Assembly (NCBI GenBank): GCA_016715115.1
Contig: JADKBM010000011.1
Location: 1,325,810-1,389,809 of the forward strand
DNA length: 64,000 nt
Direction: 5' to 3'
Source: Acidobacteriota bacterium
Lineage (GTDB): Bacteria > Acidobacteriota > Blastocatellia > Pyrinomonadales > Pyrinomonadaceae
The notes below the pieces were generated by a model. The model was not told the origin of the DNA. It searched no databases and was given only the letters and a program-made list of their open reading frames with translations. Below, piece by piece: positions 53,162 through 62,897 of this stretch (position 1 is the first letter of the stretch; each line of letters begins with the position of its first letter). The translations under genes were made by a program, and so were the position numbers.

Positions 53162-55795
53162 CTATTTCTTGACCGCTTTCGGCAGGCTCAGCAGATTCGC
53201 GAAAATGCGATATGCGCCGGGATTGCCGACCGGCAATTGGCGGAACCACGAATACGACGTGTAAACGTATCTGCCCTTCCCGATCTCAGCGTAGAGCATT
53301 CCGCCGAGGCTTTCCTTTTCGCCCTCGTCGTGGGTTTCGAGCAGCGGCGTGAATTTGTCGTCCCAAGCCGTCAAAGTATAAAGATTCCGCTCCTGGACCC
53401 AATTGTCGAAATCGCGGTCGGTGATCTTGTTCGGATAGCTTAGGACCGGATTCATCGGTTGGAGTATCTTCACCGGCGCCGTTTCATCGACCGTACGGAT
53501 GTTCGATTCCATTTTCGCCGGATACGGCGTCAGATTGAGCCGCGCGAATTCCTGCTGCTGATACTGGACGATCATCGTTCCGCCGTTGCGGACGAATTCG
53601 ATGAGCCTCCCGTTGTTGGCGACATAGTCGGGCCGGACCTGCGATGCGCGGATGCCGATGACGATCGTGTCGAACTGCGACAGATCCCCGGTCGAAAGAT
53701 AGTCTTCGTCGAGAAGTTTGACGTTGAGTCCAAGCCGTTCGATCGCCTGCGGAACCTTGTCGCCGCTGCCCGTTACGTATCCGACGCGAACCGGCGCGAC
53801 CTTCAGATCGAGGACGTTGACCTTCGTCGTGGCGCGCGAATAGAGTCGGTGCGTCTGAATATGCGGATACTCGATCGCCTGCATCTCGTCGGAGTAGACC
53901 GCGCCGCCGACCGAGGCCTGAGCATAGATCTCGAACGATGCGGCAACTTTCGCGGGCGGGATCTCGACGTCAAAGGTGATCGCCGTTTTCTCGCCGCGCG
54001 CCTTGAGATCAAAAGTGGACGAACTTGCCGCGTATTTCAGTTCTTTCGATGCATTCGAATTGAGCGCGACCGAGCCCTTCAAAGGATTCGGCGAATTGTT
54101 CGTTACGCTCAGCACGAGCCGCTTTTTCTGCAGTTTGGCGCTCATCGGAGCGATCAGGATCTTTTGGTCGAGACTGACCGTCACGGCCGGAACGACACTG
54201 ACGTCGCGCCGGATCTCGCCGCGGATGTCGTCCGAATATCGATACTGGACATCACGCTCGATCGCGATCAGCTGCCCGCCGATCTCGAGTTTGACCTCGG
54301 CCTTCATCAGCGCCGGTTGAAACGGCAGATTCTTCGACGCCGCGTCCTGCCATTCGAAGGTGAAGTTTTTGTTGCGCGGATTCTCAAGCCAATACGGTTC
54401 GGTCGGTTTCGCGTCTTTCGCCGAAACAACCGTGAAGAACGCCGCGTGCGAAGCCGTCTCGCGCCGCGGACGGAATCCGCTTTCCTGCTGGACCGGTTCC
54501 GGCGACGACTCGGCCGACCATCCGCGCGGCGCCTGGAGCGATACGTCTTTGACCTTCACATCGGCGCTTTCGGGCGCGAAGACGCGAACTCCGACGTTGA
54601 CCGAATCACCGGGCACGATCGTTTCAGAGTTGCTCAGCGCATCGACGACCACGCCGGCGGCCATTTGCAACGCTTTGGCAAATTCGCGTTCCTTTTGCCG
54701 GATCAGGAATTTCGAGTCCGGGTTGCGCGTCGAGCCTTCGGCCTCAACGGCCTGGGCGTAGCCTTTGGCAAGGATCGGAATCAGCTTTTCAGGCGCGTAG
54801 ATGTCATAACTTCTGAGCGCGAGTTCGGCGGTCTCCTGAAGTGCCGCAAGTTTCGGGAACAGCGGATCGTATCTGTCGCCGCTGATCGACGGAATTCCCT
54901 TGATCGATGTGTCGAGCCCGTCAAACATACTCGTCTCTTTCTCGACCTTGTCGCCGACCGTTTCAAGAAGGCGCATTCCCGACGTGAACTTTCCGCGGAG
55001 TTCGAGCATGCCCATTTCCTGCGATTTATGCTGGCTGCGGCCTTCCATCGCGATCTCGAAATAGGAACGGCCGATCAGAGAATCATATTCGCCGGTGTTG
55101 ACGACGAGCGTCGGCGGATTGCTCGGATTGTTGGTAAACGATTGCGAAACATAGAGTTTTTTCGCCTGCCACGGTGTCAGGCCTTCGGCGAAATGCTCCG
55201 GAAACTGTTTTGGGTCGGCCGCGGCCTTGAAGGCTATCGGCGTCAGGTAACCGGCGAGTTGGTGCTGTCCGTGCCCGTCGGCCGGCGTTCCCACAAATCG
55301 CGAAACGATGACCATCGGCCGAAACTTCCTGATCGCGCGGACCATATCGCCGAGCGTCAACTGCTCGCCCCAGATGCGCGCCGCTTCTTCACGCTTCTTC
55401 GAGAAACCATAGTCCATAACGCGCGTGAAGAGCTGTTCGCCGCCGTCGAGCCGGCGCGCTTGAAGAAGTTCTTCCGAACGAATGACGCCGAGCGGTTCGA
55501 ACAGTTCCTCACCGATGACGTTCTGTCCGCCGTCGCCGCGGTTGAGCGAGAGATAAACGGTCCGCGCCTGCTGTTTGCGTGCCGCGTACGCGATCAATCC
55601 GGAATCCTCGTCATCCGGATGCGCCGCCGTATGCATAAAGCTCGCCGTCGTCTGCAACCGTTTCAGAATCTGCCCGAGTCCCGAGGCGCCGTTGTCGTAG
55701 ATCGGCCGCACCTGGGCGCGAAAGACAAATGGAAAAAGGAAGAAGGAAAGTAACAGAACGTACGAAATAGTGTTTTTTATGGCCTTATGTTTCAT
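53162..55795 (-). CDS. Secreted PIG-L family hydrolase with large C-terminal region
   Basis: 877 residues from MKHKAIKNTIS at 55795. A signal peptide (VLLLSFFLFPFVFRAQ) is followed by a PIG-L (LmbE) domain, a zinc-dependent N-acetylglucosaminyl deacetylase fold, residues about 40-250: TAAHPDDEDSGLI gives the His-Pro-Asp-Asp zinc site and DGHGQHQLAG the second His pair. A long beta-rich middle (sandwich domains: LQKKRLVLSVTNNSPNPLKG) and an alpha/beta end (FDTIVIGIRASQVRPDY, GGTMIVQYQQQEFARL) resembling ThuA/GATase-like folds follow. Its ATG overlaps the symporter stop (ATGA), so the two form an operon; it may deacetylate a sugar the symporter then takes up. Confidence 0.88.
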   Translation of the reverse strand: MKHKAIKNTISYVLLLSFFLFPFVFRAQVRPIYDNGASGLGQILKRLQTTASFMHTAAHPDDEDSGLIAYAARKQQARTVYLSLNRGDGGQNVIGEELFEPLGVIRSEELLQARRLDGGEQLFTRVMDYGFSKKREEAARIWGEQLTLGDMVRAIRKFRPMVIVSRFVGTPADGHGQHQLAGYLTPIAFKAAADPKQFPEHFAEGLTPWQAKKLYVSQSFTNNPSNPPTLVVNTGEYDSLIGRSYFEIAMEGRSQHKSQEMGMLELRGKFTSGMRLLETVGDKVEKETSMFDGLDTSIKGIPSISGDRYDPLFPKLAALQETAELALRSYDIYAPEKLIPILAKGYAQAVEAEGSTRNPDSKFLIRQKEREFAKALQMAAGVVVDALSNSETIVPGDSVNVGVRVFAPESADVKVKDVSLQAPRGWSAESSPEPVQQESGFRPRRETASHAAFFTVVSAKDAKPTEPYWLENPRNKNFTFEWQDAASKNLPFQPALMKAEVKLEIGGQLIAIERDVQYRYSDDIRGEIRRDVSVVPAVTVSLDQKILIAPMSAKLQKKRLVLSVTNNSPNPLKGSVALNSNASKELKYAASSSTFDLKARGEKTAITFDVEIPPAKVAASFEIYAQASVGGAVYSDEMQAIEYPHIQTHRLYSRATTKVNVLDLKVAPVRVGYVTGSGDKVPQAIERLGLNVKLLDEDYLSTGDLSQFDTIVIGIRASQVRPDYVANNGRLIEFVRNGGTMIVQYQQQEFARLNLTPYPAKMESNIRTVDETAPVKILQPMNPVLSYPNKITDRDFDNWVQERNLYTLTAWDDKFTPLLETHDEGEKESLGGMLYAEIGKGRYVYTSYSWFRQLPVGNPGAYRIFANLLSLPKAVKK

Positions 55796-57514
55796 TTGTT
55801 TTCTACTTTTGCGACCTCCGATACCGTCAGACTGATAAGCAGTCCGGCGCCGACGGTCACCAGACAACCGACGACGTTGTACCAAAGAAATGCGATCTTG
55901 AAATAGCCCTTTTGGGCGATCAGGGATTGCGAACCGATAAGGTCCGCGATCTCGGCGAAGTTGTGGATCAACGCGATCGAAAGGATCCCGCACAAGAGCC
56001 CATAAAACGCCCCGCGGGCCTTGGCGCGCGGGAACACGAACGCAAGCGCGAAAACGCCGAGCAGCGAGCCGTAGAAGAACGATCCGAACTTGTTGACGAC
56101 CTCGATCAGCGATCCGAGATTCGTCGAATAAATGGCTACGATACAGGCAAACACGCCCCAGCCGAGCGTCGAGATCTTGCCTACGAGCAAATACTGTTTG
56201 TCGGTCGCGTCCGGATTGATAAGGCGACGGTAGAAATCGATCGTCGTTGCCGTGGCGAGCGCGTTTAGTTCAGCCGAGATCGACGACATCGCCGCCGCGA
56301 AGATCGCCGCGATGATGAGTCCGATGACCCCGATCGGCATATAGCTCAGAACAAACGTCGGAAACACGTAGTTGACGTCGTTGAATTTTTCGTCGCTTTT
56401 CTTGACGAAATCGACCGCGGTCGCCCGCGCGTCGTTGAACCCCTTGTTCGCCTCGATATACTTCTGCCGCGCTTCGGGAGAATCAGACGCCAGATACTCG
56501 ACCGCCGATGCCTTTCTGTTTTCGAAGGCCGCGCCGTATTTCGTCTCGATCGCCTTGAACTCTTCCGAAGTCGCCGCCTTGGTCGCCTCGATGTTGTTGA
56601 AGATCGCCGGAGGCGCCTGGAATTGGTAGAAGACGAAGACCATAATGCCGATCATCAGAATGAAGAACTGCATCGGAATCTTCAAAAACGCGGACATCAG
56701 GAGCGACGTCCGGCCCTGATCGACCGATTTTGCGGTCAAAAAGCGTTGGACCTGGCTTTGATCGCATCCAAAATACGAGAGCGCGAGAAAGGTGCCGCCG
56801 ATCAGCCCCGACCAGAAGGTGTATTGCTCGGTGAAATCGACTTTGAAATCGACCGTGTTGAGCTTTCCGACCGCACCGGCAAGCTGCAGCCCGTCACCGA
56901 CGCCGACTCCCGTCGGAAAATTACCGACGATTATGACGAGACAAACGCCGAGCCCGAAGAAGATGACGACCATTTGCTTGACGTCCGTCCACGTCACGGC
57001 CTGGACGCCGCCGAACATCGTATAGATGGTCGTTGAAAGCCCCATCGCGAAGATCGTGTAAATGAGATTCCAGCCGAGAACGATCGACAGAATGATCGAC
57101 GGCGCGGCGATGACGACGCCGGCCGCGAGTCCGCGCGAGATCAGGAAAAAGAAGCTCGTGAGCGTCCGGACCCGAACGTCGAAGCGCTTCTCGAGATATT
57201 CGTAAGCAGTGTAAACATTCGCGTTATGGAAAAACTTGACGACCGTGATGCAGAGGATGATCATCGCGACCGGGAGTCCGAAATAGAACTGGATGAAGCG
57301 CATCCCGTCGGAATAGGCTTGACCGGTCGTTCCGACGAGAGTGATCGCCGATAGTTGGGTCGCCATTACAGACAGCCCCACGGCCCACCACGGCAGGCTT
57401 TTTGTTGGCGAGAAAATAACCCTGCACGCTCTTGCTGTGCTTGGTCATTCTGATCCCGTCAAAGATCATAAACGCCAGATATGCGACAATTATCGCCCAA
57501 TCAAGCCAAGACAT
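55792..57514 (-). pseudogene. Sodium:solute symporter (SSS), one frameshift
   Basis: The N-terminus starts at MSWLDWAIIVAYLAFMIFDG (57514) and reads to YFLANKK; the rest (ATQLSAITLVGTTGQAYSDG onward, about 530 residues) lies in another frame. Removing one A from the A5 run at 57399-57403 (minus strand) restores a typical SSS sequence through AVGLSVMATQ. The main part has some 12 membrane helices, including GFLALSYFGCDQSQVQRFL-like TM regions and VFYQFQAPPAIF. Either a one-base assembly error or a recent mutation; the coupled downstream gene is intact, favouring error. Substrate probably a sugar or amino sugar. Confidence 0.82.
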
Positions 57515-57525
57515 AACGATTTCGG

Positions 57526-57550
57526 ATTTGCGATTTTCGATTTGCGATTC
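57526..57550. repeat. GATTTGCGATTTTCGATTTGC repeat
   Basis: A tandem run of GATTT(T/G)CG-like units just upstream of the symporter start, related to the repeats at 32938, 36912 and 40481. Confidence 0.5.
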
Positions 57551-57606
57551 TTCCGCGGCCGCCGGGGATTTGCATCAGCCCAAGACCAGAAATCACAAAC
57601 CCTCAT

Positions 57607-57726
57607 TCAAGAGAAGTATTTCGAGAAAGACCAAAGCAGCAAAATGACCACGACAAGGGTGAGTATCACGCCTGCGTAGACGGGATACCACCACGAGTCG
57701 GGTCTGTCTTTTGATTCGTCTTCCAT
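57607..57726 (-). CDS. 39-residue single-helix membrane protein
   Basis: Begins MEDESKDRPDSWWYPVYAGV and continues with one hydrophobic helix ending LLLWSFSKYFS. It lies between the TonB-type receptor and the symporter on the same strand, 92 nt before the symporter start. The small size, W-W-Y-P opening and position suggest an accessory subunit of the symporter, as some SSS transporters have one. No strong ribosome site. I recognise no family. Confidence 0.55.
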   Translation of the reverse strand: MEDESKDRPDSWWYPVYAGVILTLVVVILLLWSFSKYFS

Positions 57727-57727
57727 A

Positions 57728-60657
57728 CTAGAAAATGAATTTGAATCCAACCTGGAACTGACGGCTGTCAAGCGACGTTACCGGACGGTTCTGAACCGTC
57801 GGCAAAGCCTGCGTCAGATTTCCGAGCGCGTCGGTCGTTACCGTCAAACTATTGATCTGGAACTTGCTGTTGATATTGAAGACGTTGAGAAACTCGCCAA
57901 ACGCTTCGAGTTTCAACCTCTCGTTGAAATTGAAAACCGCGAGTAGCGCAGATCGGTATTGAACTGGTACGGCGTGACGCCGGAATTCCGGCGGATTCCG
58001 ACCGGGTTGTCCGATCCGGTGAAACCATCCAGATTGATGTCGTTGACCGCAATGATGTTGAACCGCTCGCCGCTGTTCGCCGTCATTATGATCCCGAGCT
58101 GGTTGTTGTTGACGAGGTAACGCAACGCCTTGTTCGCGAAGTTGAACTGCGGCCGGCCGACAAAGCTCATAACGAACGTATGACGCTGGTCCGCGAGCGA
58201 CGGCCCCAGATCGCGGCGGCGGCTCGTCGGATCCTGGGTTACAAGGTTTCCGACCTGGGTCGCGACGAGATTCTGTTCCGGAGCGTCGTCTTCCGATTTC
58301 GACAAAGTGTAATTGACGCTGAACTGGTATCCCTTCGAAAACCGCTTCGAAAGCTGCAGCGTCATCGCGTTGTAATTTGAATTTCCGACGGACTCGGCCA
58401 TCAGGATATTGTTGAAACGGGGATCAAGACGGGTCGCCGCACTCACCGTGTTGCTGAAGATCGGACGGCCGTCGGCAAGCGACGACGTCGGATTGATTCG
58501 ATTGATGTTGCGGTAAAGCGGAATGTGACGGCCGCCCGAACGAATGTAGCCGACAGTGAACGCGAGATCCTTGGTCAACGCCTGTTCAAGCTGAAAATTC
58601 ATATGGATCGCATACATATTCTCAAAGTCAGGCGACATCGTCTCGATGCTCTGCACCGGCAAAACAGCTCCGGCCGGCAATGAACCGAGGGTTGTCGGGA
58701 ACGCCGGCGATCCGGCGGTTGCCGGCGCAAACGTAAAGTTGAACAGGATCGGGCTGCCGTTATTGAGCAACGCGCGCTGGTAAAAATCGAGATAGACCGT
58801 ATCGTAATAGAGTCCGGCGCTGGCACGGAACACCGTCGGGCGATCCCCCTCGCGGACCGAATAAACAACTCCGAGACGCGGCGCGAAGTTGTTCTTGTCC
58901 ACCTTGAACGACTGCGAAGCCGCAAACGGCGAGTTCGCGAACGCCTCTGGAATATCGTAAAGGTCGTAACGGAGACCGTAATTGATCTTCAAACGGCGGG
59001 TCGCCTTCCAGTCGTCCTGAGCGAAAAAGTTGTAGAACGTCGATTGATATTCGATATCCGGATTGCCGAACGCTTCGACGTAATTGGTGTAGCCGCGCGG
59101 CGTCAATCCGCTTCTTGCATCGAGATACGACTGCAGCGTCGGGAACGTGTAGCGCGCGAATTGGTTCGAACGACGCGTATCGTCGATGCGGTTCATACCG
59201 CCGCCGATCTTGATTCCGTGGTCGCCGCGCGTCCACGTCAGGTTGTCCTGAAACTGGCTCGTCACCTGAAGCGGCGCGATCGTGTCGTCGTTTTCCGGCG
59301 CGCCGAAATTGGCGACGCCGGTAATGACGACGCTGATTCCGGTGCCCGAATTGCTGTTCGCGATGTTGCGTGAATCGCGTTTCGCGTACTGATAACGAAA
59401 CTCGTTGATGACCGTCGGGGAGAAGATCGACGCCAGCTGCAGTCCGATCGAATACGATTTGTCGTCAAAGTCGATGCTTCGCTGCAAAGTGTTCAATCCG
59501 CCGGCGATGTTGTTCGGCGAAAGATTAGTGAAATAGTTGAACCTGCCCGTCAGACGGTTCGCATCGTTGAGTTGGGCGTCGGTGCGGAAAATGAAAAGTT
59601 GACTTTCTGGGATGCCGGGATAGCCGTCGGAAAAGCATCTGCCGGAACGCCGGCGGCGATCAGCGCGGCCCTTATTGGCGTCGGTGATCGTGATCGTCCG
59701 CTGCGGTTCGCCGGCTAGATCGCGTTTGACCCATTCGTATCCGGTGTAGAACTGCCAGCGATCCTTGATGATCGGCCCGCCGAGAGCGCCGGTGAAGTTG
59801 TCGACCTTGGTTTCAGGCTTGACCGCCGTGGGCGAGATATTGAACGGCCGCGACGACATCGACGTCCGGCGGAATCGGTAGCTGGCAGAACCGTGGAAAC
59901 CATTTGTTCCCGACGGCGTGACGGCGTTCATGATCAGTCCGGGCGTGTTGCCGAATTCAGCCGAAAATCCGTTCGTCACGAGCTGAACTTCGGCGACGAA
60001 CGTATCCGAGATCGGCATCAGGCGAATCCCGCCGCGGTCGGCCTGGGTGTTGTTGTTGCCGTCGAGCTGATAGTTCGTGCGGCGCGTATAACCATTGGCG
60101 TTGATTCGCGGAACTCCGAATTCGACGTTCGGGCGTCCCGTGACGTTGCTCTGCAAGAGCGCGAAGTTGTACGGGTTGCGCGAGACGTTCGGAAGATTCT
60201 GAACCTCGCGGGTATTCATCACGCGGCCGAGGTCGATCTTTCCCGGATCGGCGATCGGCGCATCGGACGTGATCGTGATCGTTTCATTAACTCCGCCAGG
60301 CGTCAGGGAGACATTGATCGTCGCGGTTGAACCCGTCGTCAGAGTCACTCCTTCCTGCACGAACTTCTTGAAGTTCGGCGCTTCGACGGTAACGCGGTAC
60401 TTGCCGAGCGGAAGCAACGGAAGCCGATAACTGCCTTCCGAATCGGTCGTTACGCTGCGTTCGGCGCCGGTATCGAGATTGCGAACCGAAACGGTCGCGC
60501 CGGCGACGGCAGCCGAATTGGCGTCCGTCACCGTTCCTTCGATCTGGCCGTTGAGCGCCTGTGATTGAGCCGTCGCCCCGGCGACGGCCAGAACCAGCGT
60601 CAGCAGGGTTAATAAGAACAACGTGAATGGTTTACGCGAATAGTTATCCATCGACAT
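57728..60657 (-). pseudogene. TonB-type outer membrane receptor, frameshifted
   Basis: About 975 residues when frames are joined. Starts MSMDNYSRKPF with GGAG upstream and a signal peptide (FLLTLLTLVLAVAGATAQ). Carboxypeptidase-regulatory-like domain at about 35-110 (GTVTDANSAAVAGATVSVRN), then a plug-like region (PNVSRNPYNFALLQSNVTG, YQLDGNNNTQADRGG), then a long beta-barrel with alternating aromatic strands, as in the Oar-like receptors of Acidobacteriota. Two compensating one-base shifts alter about 27 residues at 59590-59671, and one missing T at 57933-57936 separates the last 65 residues (GEFLNVFNINSKF, ending GFKFIF). It probably imports a glycan or peptide, possibly feeding the PIG-L/symporter genes on the same strand. 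Confidence 0.82.
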
Positions 60658-60734
60658 CCGGGAAATCTCCTTGTTTGTTTTGAAAAATAGCGGAATAATT
60701 CGTTACACGAATATAACATTATTGGTACGAAAGC

Positions 60735-60751
60735 GTAACCGTGAAGGTTAC
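60735..60751. promoter_or_regulatory. Possible operator upstream of the receptor gene
   Basis: GTAACCGTGAAGGTTAC is an inverted repeat with 6-bp arms about 80 nt upstream of the receptor start and just past the mutL stop. Nearby minus-strand sequence (TTATAT) could be a -10 box. Regulator unknown. Confidence 0.35.
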
Positions 60752-60805
60752 ACTTTGTGCGACAGATCGTTGATCTGTTTCCGAATCTTGCGAGCGGAAT
60801 CGGGA

Positions 60806-62753
60806 TCAGGATCGATGAAAGCCGCGTTCGATGTCCTTCATCGTGAGACGAAGAATTACCGGCCGGCCGTGCGGGCAGGTCGTCGGCGAAGATGTCAGGA
60901 GAAGGCGGTCGATAAGCCATTGCATCTTCTCCATCGTCAACGGCATATTGATCTTGACGGCGGCTTTGCAGGCCAGGCTCGCGGCGATCTCGTCACGCAA
61001 GGTCGCGCGCACCGCCGCGTTTCTCGGCATCGACCGTGTCAAGCAATTCCGCCAGCAAGTTGCGTGCGTCCTTCGGTGCGACATCCGTCGGAACGGCCTT
61101 GATCGCGACCGTCCGCCCGGAAAGTCGCATTACATCAAAACCGCATTCCTCAAGTTCCTTGCTGACGATCTCGAACGCGGCCGCCTGCGCCGGTGTCAGA
61201 TCGAACGTTTCGGGAATCAGAAGGTTCTGCGACCCAGCCGGCCGATCGGCTTCCTTGCGCCGGAACTTGTCGAAAAGGATCCGCTCATGCGCGACATGCT
61301 GATCGACGAGCAGAAGACCTTCATCGTCGACGGCGATGATAAAACTCGTGAAGCTGACTGACCGGGCGGAGCTTCGAGGCCGAAACCTGTTCGACGTCAA
61401 CGGCCTTGACGGCCTTGAGCGCGGGATCGGCGAATAGTTTCGGATCCGGGCCGGGCATCTCGGATCCTTCGAGCCGGAAACTTTGATTTCCGGTTTTGAA
61501 AACCGCGAGGTCGGAATCCGGCTCTCGGACCTCAGACGGTTTGGTGAAACCACGGAGATCCGGATGATCCGCCGTTGCCGGTCCCGACTCGGCCCCGGTG
61601 GTTCGGATTCGACGGCGACGTCGATCTCAACGGCCGAGATCATCGCTTCGACTTCTGCGCGTTCGGCAGCTTCAGGAATATGAAACTCGATTCTCGACTG
61701 CTCCGGACGCGGCCGTTCGTCGCGGATCGGGACGACAGACGGCTCACGCGGTTGCGGAGCGACTCCGACCGATGCAAGCGAACTACGGACGGCTTCGGCG
61801 ATGACTTCTTTGACCGCTTCCGAACGCCTGAAACGAACTTCGGTCTTCGCCGGATGGACGTTGACGTCGACCTCTTCGAGCGGAATCTCGACAAACAGGA
61901 AGGCGACCGGGTAAACGCCGTGCGGCAAAATCGAGCGAAACCCTTCGAGCAATCCGCCGGCGATCACACGGTCGCGGACAAAACGCCCGTTGATGAAGAA
62001 TACTGCGCGTCGCGGTCGTCCGCCGCTCGCGCGGCGCGGAGACGAATCCCGAAATGGCGGCGACGAACTCGCGCCCGCCCGCGACCGGCAAGAGGCTCTC
62101 GACCATCTCGGCGCCAAAGATTTGATAGGCGCGCTCGCGCAGGTCGCGCGCGGGCGCCAGGTTCAGACCTTCACGACCGTTGCTGACGAGCGCGAAGGCG
62201 ATCTCGGGATGCGCAAGCGCGTAATGGGTGACGATCGACGTCAGGTGAAAATTCTCGGTCGCCTCGGACCGCATAAACTTGCGCCGCGCCGGCGCGTTGA
62301 AAATAGATCGCGGACGCTGATCGTCGTCCCGGTCGTCCGTGCCGCGTCGCGGACATCGACGAGCCTTCCGCCCTCGATGTCGACGCGGACCGCTGTTTCG
62401 GCATCGTCCGTCTTGGTTACGAGTTCGACGCGCGCGACCGAGGCGATCGACGCCAACGCCTCGCCGCGAAATCCGAGCGTCGCAATACGTCCGAGATCCT
62501 CGAGCGACGCTATCTTCGAAGTCGCGTGTCGTTCGAACGCGAGCAGCGCGTCATCACGATTCATCCTGACGCCGTCGTCCGTGATCCGCATCAGTCGCCG
62601 TCCGCCGAGTTCGATCTCGACCCGTATCCGCGTCGCGCCGGCATCGATGGAGTTTTCGATCAGCTCCTTGACGACAGACGCCGGCCGCTCGACGACTTCG
62701 CCGGCCGCAATCTGATTGGCAAGATTGTCGGGGAGGATTCGGTTGGTATTCAT
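60806..62753 (-). pseudogene. mutL: DNA mismatch repair protein MutL, several frameshifts
   Basis: The GHKL ATPase N-terminus is intact from 62753 (MNTNRILPDNLANQIAAGEV): ELIENSIDAGA, ITDDGVRM and TLGFRGEALASI are the ATP-binding motifs. The frame then breaks at 62300 (T5 run read as T4), near 62030, near 61480-61560, near 61360 and near 61015, each time continuing in another frame with recognisable MutL sequence (FMRSEATENFHLTSIV; FFINGRFVRDRVIAGG; VDVNVHPAKTEVRF; LLVDQHVAHERILF; CPHGRPVILRL). DQH-A-ER and CPHGRP are close to the endonuclease metal motifs of MutL proteins outside E. coli. So many breaks in a normally conserved gene suggest sequence error. Confidence 0.85.
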
Positions 62754-62792
62754 CGTGGTTCGATGTTAACAAATTCGGGCGGAATCAGCATC

Positions 62793-62890
62793 AAGTACAG
62801 TGCAGAGTGCATAGTGCAGAGTGCATAGTTCCGCGAAGAACATCCCGCGCTATGCACTTTGCACTGTGCACTATGCACTCTGCACTCTGT
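62793..62890. repeat. TGCACT/TGCAGAG inverted repeat
   Basis: AGTGCAGAGTGCATAGTGCA near 62796 is mirrored by TGCACTATGCACTCTGCACT near 62866, with ATGCACTTTGCACTG in between, giving a long imperfect hairpin built from a 9-mer-like unit. It sits between mutL and the IS3 remnant. Confidence 0.7.
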
Positions 62891-62897
62891 CAATGCC

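Noticed and set aside
53459..55753. 764-codon open frame antisense to the PIG-L gene
   Set aside because: Arg-rich composition, no signals, and it is the mirror of a well-supported gene in GC-rich DNA.
57399..57403. Programmed ribosomal frameshift in the symporter
   Set aside because: An A5 run with no slippery heptamer or downstream structure that I can see, and neighbouring genes have similar homopolymer breaks; an error is simpler.
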